The notes: generated by a model from the sequence alone, not told the origin. Positions 31,585 to 42,720 are shown, counted from the first letter of the stretch. The stretch is 64,000 nt of DNA from Isoetes taiwanensis (GCA_021234155.1 JAJEKV010000130.1:344508-408507); one strand, 5' to 3'. Made by a program: numbers and translations.

Positions 31585-31886
31585 GAACAATCCGCCAATG
31601 TAGAAGCGGTTGTCTTTAGTGACATCATCACTCTCATGTTTATCTGTACAAGGACCTTTTATCCTGCTAATACTATCTTCTGTAGATAGTATCTCCCAAT
31701 GAGAATCAAACACTACAAGCATCAGCCGACCATCAAATGAAAAAGATGTTGCTTTGATACTTGCTGAACTCATTGAAACTACGTAGTCCAAATCAGACGC
31801 AAGTTTTCCATGACCAAATTGGTCCAGCTTAAAATTAGACCACAACTTCATTCTGCCACATAGATCAGCTAGTAATAAAGTATATT
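31585..31886 (-). pseudogene. WDR7-like gene: right half of the split exon
   Basis: Immediately inside the transposon boundary the frame reads EYTLLLADLCGRMKLW, then SNFKLDQFGHGKL, VVSMSSASIKATSFSFDGRL, MLVVFDSHWEI and FYIGGLF before a donor GTAAGG at 31584. The same reading frame continues from the left half at 40437 if the transposon and one TSD copy are removed. WDR7 relatives (Rabconnectin-3 beta type; the Arabidopsis transducin/WD40 family) act at the V-ATPase and endomembranes. That role is family knowledge only. Confidence 0.65.
31879..31886. repeat. 8-bp target-site duplication AGTATATT (left)
   Basis: AGTATATT lies directly outside CCTGGGGGGTGCA. The identical octamer follows the other end at 40437-40444. 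It is part of the WDR7-like coding exon. Confidence 0.85.
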
Positions 31887-32140
31887 CCTGGGGGGTGCAG
31901 CTAATGTAAGGTCTATATGGCATGTGCGTGCACAGGGTTAAAGTAAAAGGCCCTTATACGGTTAAAAATCCACAAAAAAACCCCCTTATACGGAATTTTT
32001 TAGAAACTCTAGATATACCCCCTACCATATACGTACGCTGAGTTCTATAAATTCCTTCAAACCCCCTACCATATTTGTACAATGAGTTTTCTAAATTCAA
32101 CCAAACCCCTTACCATATTTTTATAATCGGTTTCATAAAT
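31887..32140 (+). repeat. Left TIR and subterminal repeats
   Basis: The 13-bp TIR is followed by repeated C-rich blocks (about 31945-32125: CCCTTATACGG, CCCCCTTATACGG, CCCCCTACCATATACGTACG, CCCCCTACCATATTTGTAC, CCCCTTACCATATTT). Similar blocks lie within 190 bp of the right end. Confidence 0.65.
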
Positions 32141-32559
32141 TTAGAGCAGGACCTCATCTATAAGCGCTACAAAGCCCGTCCACAAGTGCCCTCAATCGGG
32201 CCTCAATCAAATTATTAGTAGGGGTTGTGTATATAGTTGACTACTTGATTGAATGGGTTGAGTATTAAGTAGATTTAAAGGTTTAACTTTCGGGCTTAAC
32301 TTGGGGACGAAGGACAATCATAACCCTCGAGGTGAAACATATCCGTGAACCATTGGCTTTATCACGTGAACCATTGGCTTCTTCTAAGGGTTGCACTTGG
32401 AACGTTTTTCAAGATAGAATTTTTCACATTTGAATATCAATGGTTTAATTGAACTATTAGTTTGAAGGTCAGAATTCTTGGTCCATTGGGGAGCAATCTT
32501 GAGAGTGCTTAGCATAGTATGATTTTACAAGTATTCAGCTTTGTTAGATACTAGCTATA

Positions 32560-33650
32560 AAAATAAACACTTGATACTACCACTTGAACTAGTTATAAAA
32601 ACAAGGCCACTAACTTATATTGAGACCACTAACTTATTGGATATAACTTATGTTCAAACGTTTATCTTTATATTGAGACCCTAACTTATCCATATTAACT
32701 TAATATCTACCACTAACTTATTGGATTTCTATGAATACTTTCATAAGTTATTGGATAACTTTTATTGGATTATAAGTTTATATTGGATAACTTATGTTCA
32801 AACTAACTTTATGTCCAATATTGAGACCCTACTTATCTTTAATTTATGTTCAATGTTTAACTTATTGGATATAACTTATTGGATATAACTTATGTTCAAA
32901 TGTTTATCTTTATATTGATACCCCTTTGTGAACAGTTGCTTAACCATTAACTACTCAACAATCTTTTTGAGAGTTGCCCTATAAAATTGTTGGCCAAGTA
33001 CTGCGGTACATTACAAAGTGTCCACGTCAAGAAAATGAGAAAGATACTTAAATCGTCATGGTTTCAATTATACCTTTGTCATTTGTCACATGCATTAAGC
33101 TGCTTAACCATTAACTTCTCAACCATTAAGCGCTTAACCATTAACTTAACCATTTGTCAACTTTGCATTAAGCTGCTTAACCATTAACTTCGGTGACCAT
33201 TAAGCTGCTTAACCATTAACTTCTCAACAATCTTTTTGAGAGTTGCCCTATCAAATTGTTGGCCAATTACTGCGGTGTTTTGTGCAATAAGTGTCCGTCC
33301 TAAGAAATGAGAAAGTACTTAAATCATCATGGTTTCAATTATATCTCTTGTCATTTGTCACATCACGGACACTAATACCTAACGAACTTTGTCACATGCC
33401 CATTTGCATAACTTATACAATTTGCAAACAAACATACAAGTATTTTTACTGTGTAATTTGTCACATGTAGACACTATAATACCTGTGAACTTTGTCACAT
33501 GCCCGACTCACTGAAATATAATTTGCAAACAAACATACAAGTATTTTCTCTTTGTAATTTGTCACATCACGGAATCTTGTAATACCAGTTGAACTTTGTC
33601 ACATGCCCAGTGAAGTTATACAATTTGCAAACAAACATGCAAGTATTTTC
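32560..33650. repeat. Degenerate AT-rich tandem repeats
   Basis: Three zones are present. In 32600-32930, units contain AACTTAT-TTGGATATAACTTA and TTTATATTGAGACC. In 32940-33360, two copies (from 32950 and 33213) contain CAATCTTTTTGAGAGTTGCC, separated by iterated GCTTAACCATTAAC. In 33360-33640, three units of about 110 bp contain TTTGTCACATGCCC, ATACAATTTGCAAACAAACA and AAGTATTTT. None codes. Confidence 0.6.
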
Positions 33651-33918
33651 TTACAAATTGGAGCCGCATGCAGCCATGCTAGAGCAAAGCTAAAAATCAG
33701 CATAAGCTGTGAAGCTTAGAACCCATAACGAGGAGCAACAACTGCAAAATGACCAGCAAATGAAACATAAAATAAAATTTGATATCATTATAGTAGAAGA
33801 ATATATCATTATGAAAACAAACTACCTTTCTTGGTCTTAATTTGTATCATCTTTTGGGACGCTTCCCTTTGGCCTCGTAAAATGTTCAAGCGGTTAGCTT
33901 CTTCACCATAAGCAAGTT

Positions 33919-34206
33919 GTGGCAAAGATATTACTTACGAGAATTCACAAACTCATCAAACTTTGTCTTGTCACTTTGGACAATGCATATTTGTTATTAG
34001 AAGAACTGAATTTTAAATTGGCAAGGGAAATCACACTTTCTAACTCTATGATTTGGTTCTCCGGCAAGTCATATGTGTACCTTGGCGGCGGGAATCTCCA
34101 GCCACCGATCACAAACTTTATACCAAGCCATGTTCACCTCGACAAGATAAGGCGGCCTATTAAGCCAAGTCAACGACCTCACGTGTCTCTTTCCATGACC
34201 TACTAA
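33919..34206 (+). other. Unassigned open frame in the transposon
   Basis: A 95-residue plus-strand frame (MAKILLTRIHKLIKLCLVTL...) has no recognised motif. It lies downstream of the minus-strand transposase gene, where its 3' end would be, so it is probably not a gene. Confidence 0.15.
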
Positions 34207-37200
34207 TTTTCTTCCCTCATGCTAAGCACCGACCAATATACCAAGCGGACTTCAAGGTCTTACGGTTTTTCTTCTCAAGCCTTGCACTTCTTCTATTTCT
34301 CTCTTGTCCTACTTCAATTTCAAAGTAGGCATTTTGCATCAACTGCCTATACCTAAGCTTCGTTAGATTGCATCAATCTCAAATGGACCCTTCACTTTTC
34401 AAAAACCTAGATTTAACCTTGGTCAATCGTCCTTTGGCACCATGGATTGCCATTGAGTTGACTTACTAATGTGCTCTTGCAAATAGCATTCCCATCCATC
34501 ATCACATGATGTTGCACCTTATGCTTTAATCCTTCCTGTAGAGTCTACCATCTCGTCAAATACATGTCTCAATTGGGATTGATCAGCTGCAACCTCGTCA
34601 TCCTCGATGCTTGAGGCGGGTGGCAGCTCAAACTCATCACACTTCGTCGATGGTTGGACTTGCATCGGCCACTTCATGTGCAACTGGAAGAATTTCTCTT
34701 GCGACCAAGGTTCTTCCCACCATTCAAAGCACCCGCCTTTGGCTCCATTCCACAATCCTTGCAAAGAGATTGTGCATTTCTAAATCCTACCTTTAGCAAT
34801 CCTATGATGAGTTCATACAGAGCCACACTCTATAATCTGCGGATCGACTTCTTCAATAGGAACCGACCAGCAAACAAACTTTCTAACTTAGCCCGGATAT
34901 TTTCCATCTTTGCGTGTGCTTTGGGAAAAAGCAAATCGGCTTGTGCTTGATATTCGCCTACTACGTTCAATGCCCACAAGACTATGGAGAAGGTCTGCTC
35001 CGTCATAACCACGCTCGTTCCCAACCATACCTCCTACTTTAGAAAAGAAATTTTTCACAACAATCGCTGCCTGTTAAGTCAAGAGGGCAGCTAGTTTGGG
35101 AAAAGAATCTCTAAAATACTTTACCAATAACACCACGAAATGGCATGATATCTCCCACATCTAAAAAAGTTTGTTGGCTGATGAAATTCTCCTTCACGAG
35201 AATAAGCGAGGGTGGTTAACCAACCACAATCTCCACAATCTGGTTTTAAAAGAAAGAACACATTATAAATGACTTCTAAAAAGCACGTTAACAACTAGAA
35301 ACTTACCTAAAGAAGAAGGCAAGGCGTCGGTTGCGGCTTCCACTTTCGGGCTGCCGGATCCTTGTATTGGGGATAAGAAAACATCTATGTATAGCGCAAC
35401 TACCACGAGATAAATTTACTGTTCCAAGGTTATTTTTCTCTTTTTTTTCTGCTGTTCTCTTCTCTCAAAAATGGGAGACATTTCGAACACTACGACTTGC
35501 AAGTGGTTGTGCGACTCCCCAATTTTGGCGATCCACCCGCTTCATATCAGAGCTCTAATCCGTGTTCCTTCCCAAATGTCTCAAAAACCACCCAAATATC
35601 GTTTAAGGTGACCAACCATTTTCCCAAGTAAAGTCGCCTTGAAGCATTATCTAGGGGCGTTAACTAATTTCTTACCATTATGTATGTAATCTTGATCATG
35701 CAAACCGATAATACTTCCAAAATCACTTCTCGTTTTCCCTTTAAAACCCAACCTGCCCATGGAATATGAAATGAGGAATCGGGACTACAATAATCTTCAA
35801 TCATGCATTTTCGTCTCCTACCATCACCATCACTAGCATGGCCAATTAAAGGGCCAAGAACTCCCTCGACATGTTTTACGCCATAAAAGTTGTATCTGGC
35901 GCCATTGGTGCCAATAAACACTTGCATCGAACTTGTTGCAAGTTGGTTGAATTGCCGGCTACAAAGTCGAGGTAGCTTAGGATGTAGAGGGTTCACTATT
36001 ATCCACACGAGCATAATGTGCAATTGCACATTCATCATAGGCTCTACTTATATTTGAGAAGCCTTCAGCGCCTTCTCAACCTCTACCACAAAAAATTCAT
36101 CACAAGAATGGTCTGTTTCAGCCCACAGAAACCATTCAATACATCATCCCGAGCATTCCACCTAACTGATCTCTTAACAACGGTTTCATCTTCAGCAGCC
36201 AAGCATGGTACCTTGCACGGTGGACAAAAACCTAGATGTTCCATCTTTTTTTTTATATGTTTTGGCCAGCATCTCAAAATTCTCTTCGCGTATCCCAACC
36301 CTGTATTGATGTTGGGTTCTACATCTTCGTTTTGTGGTGGAAATATGGGGTCCCCCAAAATTAGTGCTGAGGAAGTCATGCATTCTAGCACCACCCCATA
36401 TCTTCACAATTTCAAATATTTGTTTGGTGGTCTCATGATATCTCTTTTGCACACCAGGCTTGTTCAAATTGGAAGCTAAATCTACCAAAAAATTCCAAAG
36501 CCCTGCCTTTCCTTCGAACTTCCCATTCTTGTAAGCTTCTTCGATGTCCTGAGAATTTTGAGATGTCCTTCCTCTTCATAGGTCGATCACGGCTCCACGT
36601 AAAAGTCCTTGCCTTGATCGAAGAGCAAGACATCTCACGCTAAGAAAAAAGCATTCCTTCTTCAAGCTCTTAAAATCTTTGCTTTGCCCGTAGTTTGAGC
36701 TTGATGAAGGAGCTCACCTGCTGTAAAATAGCCAAGTCTGATACACGACTTGGTGGACCTATGGCCTCTCCCTACAATCTTTTGTTTTTGCCTGAACACC
36801 CTCATCCTAAAGTCCCTTTCTTTTGGAATGGAGGCACAAGGCTTGCATTGGTAACTTTCATGGGCAGATGAGAAACGAAGACAACCGTCATGCCGAAATG
36901 TTCCGAGAAGCCTGGAATGCTAATCCTGACATGTGGCTCACTATACCAATTCCCTCCACGCTTAATATCACCCAAAAAAGGCTTTATATCTATGGTTCGA
37001 CTATTATATCTGTAACTACCTTGCCAGAACCCCCAACATAAATTTAAATATCCTGGATTTACAATCTTATAAATTAGCGGGATTGGACCACTATTCCTAT
37101 TTCTTACAATCTTAACGACTTACAACCCCTTGCAGCACTTGATCCTTCTCCACTTGACCCTGCTCCGCTTGTGCCATCGCTGCTACTTGACACTATTGAC

Positions 37201-37451
37201 CAACAAAATAAGTTAAACATTGAACATAAATAAAGCAGTGCCTAAGCTGAAAAACCTTACCTCGTGGCATGAAAGTGAACAATGATTTCTGATTTGCCTC
37301 TAGAGTGGAGAACTTAGATGGGCGACCAGGTTTTTTTCTATTGTCTTCATATTTCTTAACATGAGCTTGGGATGTAATATGTTCTCTCACTGATACTATG
37401 ATATCACCTGTAAAAAGACAAATCTTTATATTAGGTCCACAAAGCTAGAAA

Positions 37452-37651
37452 TTATTGCTCATGAATAAGTCTGCCATGATCTATTGCTCCAATGCTTGAA
37501 CATGCTTTCAAAACGCTCAAAAATGTTATCTCATTCGGCTGGTCTGTCACCTCATTGTTTGAATAAATTCGGTGTAAATTAAGTGAAATAATAATATTTC
37601 TGCCTTTGGCAGATGAGTCAAAGCCCAGGATGATAGCCAAGATGAGCTTCA
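37452..37651 (-). pseudogene. PPR-protein fragment captured in the transposon
   Basis: The minus strand contains QPNEITFLSVLKACSSIGAI followed by DHGRLIHEQ, one complete pentatricopeptide motif of the PLS class (organelle RNA-editing factors). Nothing else of a PPR gene surrounds it. It is a captured fragment of about 100 bp. Confidence 0.6.
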
Positions 37652-37948
37652 CATTGTTTGTTGATCATCGTCATTGTTCTCATGTTTGAATTTTTTGCGG
37701 AAAGTTCCCGCAGCCTTTATCCACAAATATCCGAACCAAGGCACTTGGCATTACGGCAAGCTATGCGAAGCTTCGGAGAAAATGATCCAATAAAATTACT
37801 AACATGCACACTGTAAGTGAAGTTGCATGCACGAAGTGTCTTGTCATTCTTTACAATGTAAGTCAATAAAGCATTCATCAAATGCACCCAACTTCGTTTC
37901 AAGCTGGAAAGCTATGAAGCGACCACTGCATGACTAGGCGAGACCTGC

Positions 37949-38330
37949 ATGACTAGATGCAAAAGAAGATCCACATTTCTTGACCCGGTGAACCTTACGC
38001 CCGGCCCGGTGAACTTTGATTTCTTCGACCTCCTCAAGATGTACTTTCCTACCATTTATGACATCAAATATCTCATGAAGTTCGTGACAACCTTCATGGT
38101 GGACTCAACCGTCTTCCTGAAATACTTGAGGTTGAAAGAATAGGAGCCGCCATCGCCTGGTCAAGATGCGGCGATCTTCTCACTTCGATGGGGCCTTGCA
38201 CATTTCAATTTCATTTGGCGGGGGTGTTTTAGTGAATCTGGAGAAGTATGCAGGTGTTCTATTCTGCTGGGCGTCGACAAGAATGATGCTTGAGTCGATA
38301 TTTATCAACCTTGTAAGTTTACCTTGCAAT
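37949..38330 (+). pseudogene. CAF1 (CNOT7/POP2) deadenylase fragment captured in the transposon
   Basis: The plus strand reads FDFFDLLKMYFPTIYDIKYL with MKF, then in the next frame NLHGGLNRLPEILEVERIGA, a degraded form of HQAGSDSLLTS (SRCGDLLTSMGPCTF), and LEKYAGVLF. These are consecutive signatures of the C-terminal half of CAF1, the RNase-D-fold nuclease that shortens mRNA poly(A) tails. A frameshift and missing 5' part show it is a fragment. It is transcribed opposite to the transposase. Confidence 0.65.
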
Positions 38331-39889
38331 TTAGAATCACGATGCTGGGGCTGATGCTATTTAGGATAAGTTCATTAGCAAGAAACCAGAGTAATTAGAA
38401 GTCCCTTTAGACATGCGGATGCAAATTAACCACTAGTGCTAGTTTCCCTCCCTTCACGCTTCTAAGTTTCAGTCCTCTTGTTGGTGGTTAAATCTTGCCT
38501 GCAGTCTGCTCCACCGCAATGAGATCTGCTCCCCGCAACAGATCTACTCCATTTCCTTGCCATTCCAGCGGATCCGCATGGGAAAAGATAGAAACCTATG
38601 GGACTGCATTGATTGGGCATGGGGCGAAATTTAAAACTTCGAGAAAGTTTTTGGCACATCGACCATTAAAACTCCAACAACAAATTATATTAAAACTCCA
38701 ACATATAAAGTATCATGCTTCATATAAAAGAGAGAAAAGAGGGTTTAAAAAGTTTTAAACCCCTTGAGCAAATGTCGCGAGGGTGATGAGGATCTTCTTG
38801 AGGTTCTTTGTAGTCTCCAACGGATGGGGTGTATAGCGAGAATGAAGTGCCATTTTCCATTGACCATTTCAAGCTTCTCGCCCTCCATCAAGTCTTGAAC
38901 TTTTTTTATTGGCTTCAATGCAAATTGTTCACGTTCTTACGTGCATCAAATCAATAGGAAATAGTTAAGAAATAGAATGTTATGGATCAAATAGTTCCCA
39001 AAGTTTACAATTTTTATTTCCAACAATGAGCTAAACAATCCAAAAAAATCTTGACTGCCAGGGGCACCAAGACTTTCATCTTCTTTCACCCTAGCAAAAT
39101 ATTTGTCGAGATGGGCCTTGGTTTTGCAATGCGAAGAAAGAAGTTATACCACATATCTTCACTACATTTCCATATGTACTATTACATTCCCGACAAAATA
39201 TTTTGAACACGGCTTTCCCATCCCTAAATTCATGAAGTGAGCTCAAACTTATCATGCATTGTTGATTGCGCATAAGTTTGCTCTTTGCATTATCTAGGCG
39301 TCGTCTTTGAGCTGCTACTTCTCGGTGTTTTGCAAGCTTTGATTGCATCATAGTGACCTCTCTAGAGCCATCAACAAAAGTTGCAATCGAGTGTATTAAT
39401 CGTCATGGCTGCAATGAAATGAGGAAAAGCAAATATATTATGAATATCAGTTCTATACCTTGCATATGTTTTCGTGCGTGCTTTTTTGAAGAATTCGTTA
39501 TCACAACATCAATGCGGTTTGGGTCCAGGGTTTCTTGGCAAGTGGTCGAGCACATTCATCCAAAGTTTCTTTGGGGATATCACATTCATTGGCATTGATT
39601 TGCTTCACATACGGGTTCACATCTGACTTGCCCAATACACGGTTATTTAGAAATGCAACTTCATTTGTATTTTCACGACAAAAATGCCTCTCTTCCCCGC
39701 CATTGAAATGGGAATCGTCGTAAACCCAAGAAACAAAAGTTTTTGCCCTTCAAGGCATCTAACTCATCTACTTCTATCTCTCTTGAACAACATCAGAATT
39801 ACAGTTTAGTGGGCAATGCACACCCCGATCTCGCCTTCTCTAGAAAATGAACACCGGCCTTATCAGTATCTTCTTTGCCATGCCAAATG

Positions 39890-40135
39890 TCGACCAAATG
39901 AGATTTACTTAGAGAACCATGGAAGAAGAGAATCTTTGACCATATTTCATAACCGAATACCCGAACTGAAATGCCAAATGCTGACCAAATGAGATTTACT
40001 TAGAGAACTACTGGAAGAAGAGAATACTGACCGGAATACTGCAACTGAATACCCGAACTGAAGAAGTGAATACTGCAACTGAGACCCGAACTGAAGAAGT
40101 GAATACTGCAACTGAGACCCGAACTGAGACTGGAA
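39890..40135. repeat. Tandem repeats near the right end of the transposon
   Basis: AAATG--GACCAAATGAGATTTACTTAG occurs at about 39894 and 39974. Units of 33 bp (AACTGAAGAAGTGAATACTG...) start at 40056 and 40089. No coding function is likely. Confidence 0.6.
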
Positions 40136-40239
40136 GAGCCCGTGGAAGAGACGCCTAATGCCACATGCCGGAAAGCTCCCAAGAGCTTTCGAATGCTAGA
40201 AGCGCAGACCGCCCGATCGGGAGCCCTCGAAGATTACTC

Positions 40240-40436
40240 GAACAAAAAAAAAAAAACAATACCCCTAACGTATACGAAAAAATTGGGGGTAGACTATTGC
40301 ATCCTACCCCCTAACGTAGGTACACATTTTTGGTCCCTTATGTCACCCGTACGTATACGTACGGAAATACCACCAAATAAACCCCCTTCCGTACACGCAC
40401 GTATTTCATACGGTCCCATTGTGTGCACCCCCCGGG
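40240..40436 (-). repeat. Right TIR and subterminal repeats
   Basis: It ends GTGCACCCCCCGGG, the inverse of the left TIR. Internal C-rich and CGTATACG blocks at 40258-40400 (including ACGTATACGTACGG) resemble those at the left end. Confidence 0.65.
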
Positions 40437-40922
40437 AGTATATTGTTCTGATCTTAAATGAGGAACAATCCTGATTGTGTGTATAGGACCCGATGCTAGT
40501 GGGCCATGAAATACAACTTGTAAAACAACAAGAATCATTGTACCCAGAATTATTACCACTCTCTTCCAAAGTAGCCTGCTCTGATTTCTAAATTCAGCCG
40601 CTATAGAGCCAGCGTCGTCGCCTTCATAATCATTTCCATCTAGGTCCATGCCCAGATGCAGAGCTGAACTCAGCAGAGTAAGAGATAGCAACACAAGAAT
40701 TATTGCCATAAAAGGAACATAAGGCTGCAGGATATGATACCCAGGAAGGTAACTACTTTCTATACATACAACGACCAGTGCCAGCATCCCATGTGCACAC
40801 ACCACCATCAACACTCAGACTAATGACAATAGATTCTGTGGCCCCCTGAGAATTGTTCACCACAGCATTGACATGTCTGTCCAAATCAACAATAGCTGCA
40901 GTATGTCCACGCTCCAGAGCTC
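40437..40922 (-). pseudogene. WDR7-like gene: N-terminal WD exon, left half of the split exon
   Basis: After an acceptor GATAGCAG (40923) the frame encodes ALERGHTAAIVDLDRHVNAV, then VISLSVDGGVCTWDAGTGRC, then LPSWVSYPAALCSFYGN, and in another frame LVVLQVVFHGPLASGPIHTI up to SEQYT at 40437. These correspond in order to GH-API-DL, LISA--DGVL-VW--GSGHC, KLP-WVG-P and VFHG-LSIG in plant WDR7 homologues. An in-frame TAG after MYRK and one frame change (about 40620) interrupt it. It is then cut by the transposon. Confidence 0.65.
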
Positions 40923-41210
40923 CTGCTATCAGCCAAATCCACAGGCATAAGGGCTTACCCATTTGGAACACGGACAAATGGCACAACATGAGCTCTTCCA
41001 GAAACATCAAGTAAAATAAACTTTGACATAAGATTTTTAAAAAGGTCGAATTCAGCTGGGAAGAAGTATCCAAACCTGCAGTCAACTGGTTAAATGAAAT
41101 ACGTTATAGATTACACAGAATAACACCTACATTAGCCAGAAATATGGGCAAAACAGAATGATATGATCTTGCTAAATTGAAACTGTTGAAAAGAATAAGA
41201 GGCTGAATGA

Positions 41211-41490
41211 ATGTCCCAGATATATAGAGTATCGCTATTTCCAGGATGGTCGGCTGCATAAACAAGCAATATAGTTCCTTGCAGCATCTCATGTAACTTG
41301 CTTGACTGTGCCCATTTGAGGAATTATTCTTTCTGCCTTTAGGGTATCAAGGGATACATGTGCCATGCATGCACCTTCATTAATTGAAATGAAACATAAA
41401 AACCATGGCTCATATGCCAGTTGGAGGCAGATAGAATTATCGAACAGGAGATACATGCTGTCGAAGAATAGCCAACAGACAACCACATGT
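41211..41490 (-). pseudogene. Displaced second copy of a WDR7-like exon
   Basis: The minus strand reads ACMAHVSLDTLKAERIIPQM, GTVKQVT-stop-DAARNYIACLC, then LYIWDIHSASYS in another frame. This section belongs after the split exon in the protein, but it lies upstream of the N-terminal exon here and is paralogous to 30590-30915. It must be a duplicated or shuffled piece. A TGA replaces the Trp codon expected before DAAR. Confidence 0.55.
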
Positions 41491-41499
41491 TTTCTTGTT

Positions 41500-41843
41500 C
41501 TTCTGAGCTCTTTAGTTCATCAGCTCTGATGTCTTGTTCCTGCCCTTCTGCATTTACGTAGTGTATATTTCCTTCAATCAAGTTCTTAGCAACAAGACAA
41601 AGTGCACAAGTGGGTGTTTTTTTCCTAGTGGTGTACAAAAAAACGAAATTCAAGCACTAAATCAGCACCTTCATAGGTAACATGTGTGATCAGGGCTTCA
41701 CATTACCAATATGCTCATTATGTCATACATAACTAAAGAACATCCCAGTATTTTTTGAAGGGCAATGAAGGGCAATGAAGGGCAAGGGAAGGGCAATGAA
41801 GGGTAGCTTAAAGGGCAACCAACACCATATGTCCTGGACTGCT
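41500..41843. other. Uncertain minus-strand frame and G/A repeats
   Basis: A frame (41653-41339) reading LIEGNIHYVNAEGQEQDIRA may be an exon continuous with the displaced WDR7-like piece. At 41758-41810 GGCAATGAAGG is repeated four times with variations. Nothing else is recognised. Confidence 0.3.
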
Positions 41844-41891
41844 TTATTGTACACCACCAATAAAAAAAGACCCAAGTCTCCAATAACGGAC

Positions 41892-42044
41892 CTTTTGCCA
41901 TGTCCAGAAGAATATGGCACCGCTTCCAGGCTTATTGATTTGTGACGCTGCAACAAAGTGGGATCCAATGCAAGCTAGCGAATTTCCAGAAGAGGCGCAG
42001 GGCTTCAGATGGGAGATGGGAAGTCCAGATACTAAATCCCACAT
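41892..42044 (-). CDS. RID3/IPI3 (WDR18)-like WD40 first exon
   Basis: The minus strand reads WDLVSGLPISHLKPCASSGN, then LACIGSHFVAASQINK and GAIFFWTWQK before a donor AAG|GTCCGT. It matches the N-terminus of plant RID3/IPI3 proteins (CWDL-TG---FKPCAS---GL--VG--FLA-SQ---GSI-YW-W-KPQ). These act in the Rix1 complex during 60S ribosome maturation in the nucleus. Later exons were not found; downstream DNA is WDR7-like instead. It may be a stray exon or the start of a large gene. Confidence 0.55.
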
Positions 42045-42120
42045 ACCACATGATTATTTATATTGAGACAAGGAATTAACAAAATGTGCCATGAGCTAAA
42101 AAGAAAGAGATAGTAACATG

Positions 42121-42720
42121 ACTAGTAATGGTGCAGCGTTGCTGGGCATAAGTTGGGAGCCTGTAAATATTTTGGCCGCAATGGCTTCCTAAAGGTTGGA
42201 AGCCTGTAAATATTTTGGCCGCAATGACTTTCTAAAGGTTTAACAACGCTAAAAAGAAGCATAATTCCTATAGTGTTGATTAGGGCGGGAATAGAAAATC
42301 GAAATGGCATTCAATACAAAATACTTTTGTAAATGTCAACTGAACTAAACTAATTAGTTTGTGACTTGCACGTGTGTTGTGTGTCAGAAGCAAAATTCCA
42401 AAACCAAATAGCATTCAATATAAAATACCATTGTAAAGTGAATAATAGACAGTGTGTATGGATGTGTATGCAATAAATGTTGAAAGGGTATTGGGTCGCA
42501 ATGAAGATAGCATGCAATAATAGCGATGTAATGCTTTATCTAATTCCCAAAGGTTCACAAACAATACCATGCATGTGCAACAATAGGAATATAATGGCTT
42601 TATCACAATGCCAGAAGGTTCACAATTGACAACACCATGCATGTAACAATACATTGTAGGTGGTTTATTGTCTAATTGTAGGTGGTTTATTGTCTACTGA
42701 GGGGCTACTATAAGTTGGCA
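42121..42720 (-). mobile_element. Helitron-like non-autonomous element, 3' end at 42121
   Basis: On the minus strand GCCCAGCAACGCTG...CCATTACTAG is followed by T, the same end as at 21932. Two 43-bp tandem units (42158-42200 and 42201-42243: AGCCTGTAAATATTTTGGCC...) follow. Later phrases (AATGCC-AGAAGGTTCACAA) recall 22580-22640. The 5' end was not located, so the right boundary is approximate. Confidence 0.35.

Larger units (their letters stand above)
34519..39351 (-). pseudogene. Transposase-like gene of the 8.5-kb transposon (SDGDxRRR / DRQNW family)
   Basis: The gene is read in pieces on the minus strand, N to C. At 39351-39091 is an Arg/Lys-rich start with a CREC zinc-finger-like part and SFFALQNQG. 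At 37900-37720 is TLRACNFTYSVHVSNFIGSF. At 37390-37240 is REHITSQAHVKKYEDNRKKP, BED-like, before a donor. At 36488-36200 are LNKPGVQKRYHETTKQIFEI and GGPHISTTKR. At 36010-35664 are FYGVKHVEGVLGPLIGHASD with DGDGRRRKCM and FHIPWAGWVL. At 35660-35420 are a variant of GLHDQDYIHN and DMKRVDRQNWGVAQPLASR. At 35024-34519 is MENIRAKLESLFAGRFLLKK. Related animal proteins share SDGDxRRR, LHDQDxIHNxKKL and DRQNW--AQR; the Asp residues may be catalytic. I cannot name the superfamily. Frame changes between pieces reflect introns and damage. Confidence 0.5.
31887..40436 (-). mobile_element. 8,550-bp DNA transposon inserted in the WDR7-like exon
   Basis: The ends are CCTGGGGGGTGCA and, inverted, CCCGGGGGGTGCA (12 of 13), each flanked by AGTATATT. 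Just inside, both ends carry several C-rich subterminal repeats (CCCCCTACCATATACG, CCCCTTATACGG on the left; CCCCTAACGTATACG, CCCCCTAACGTAGG on the right), likely transposase-binding sites. Inside are a multi-exon minus-strand transposase-like gene (about 39351-34519), AT-rich tandem repeats, and fragments of CAF1 and PPR genes. An 8-bp TSD is used by hAT, P and KDZ types; the protein motifs do not let me choose. Confidence 0.85.
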
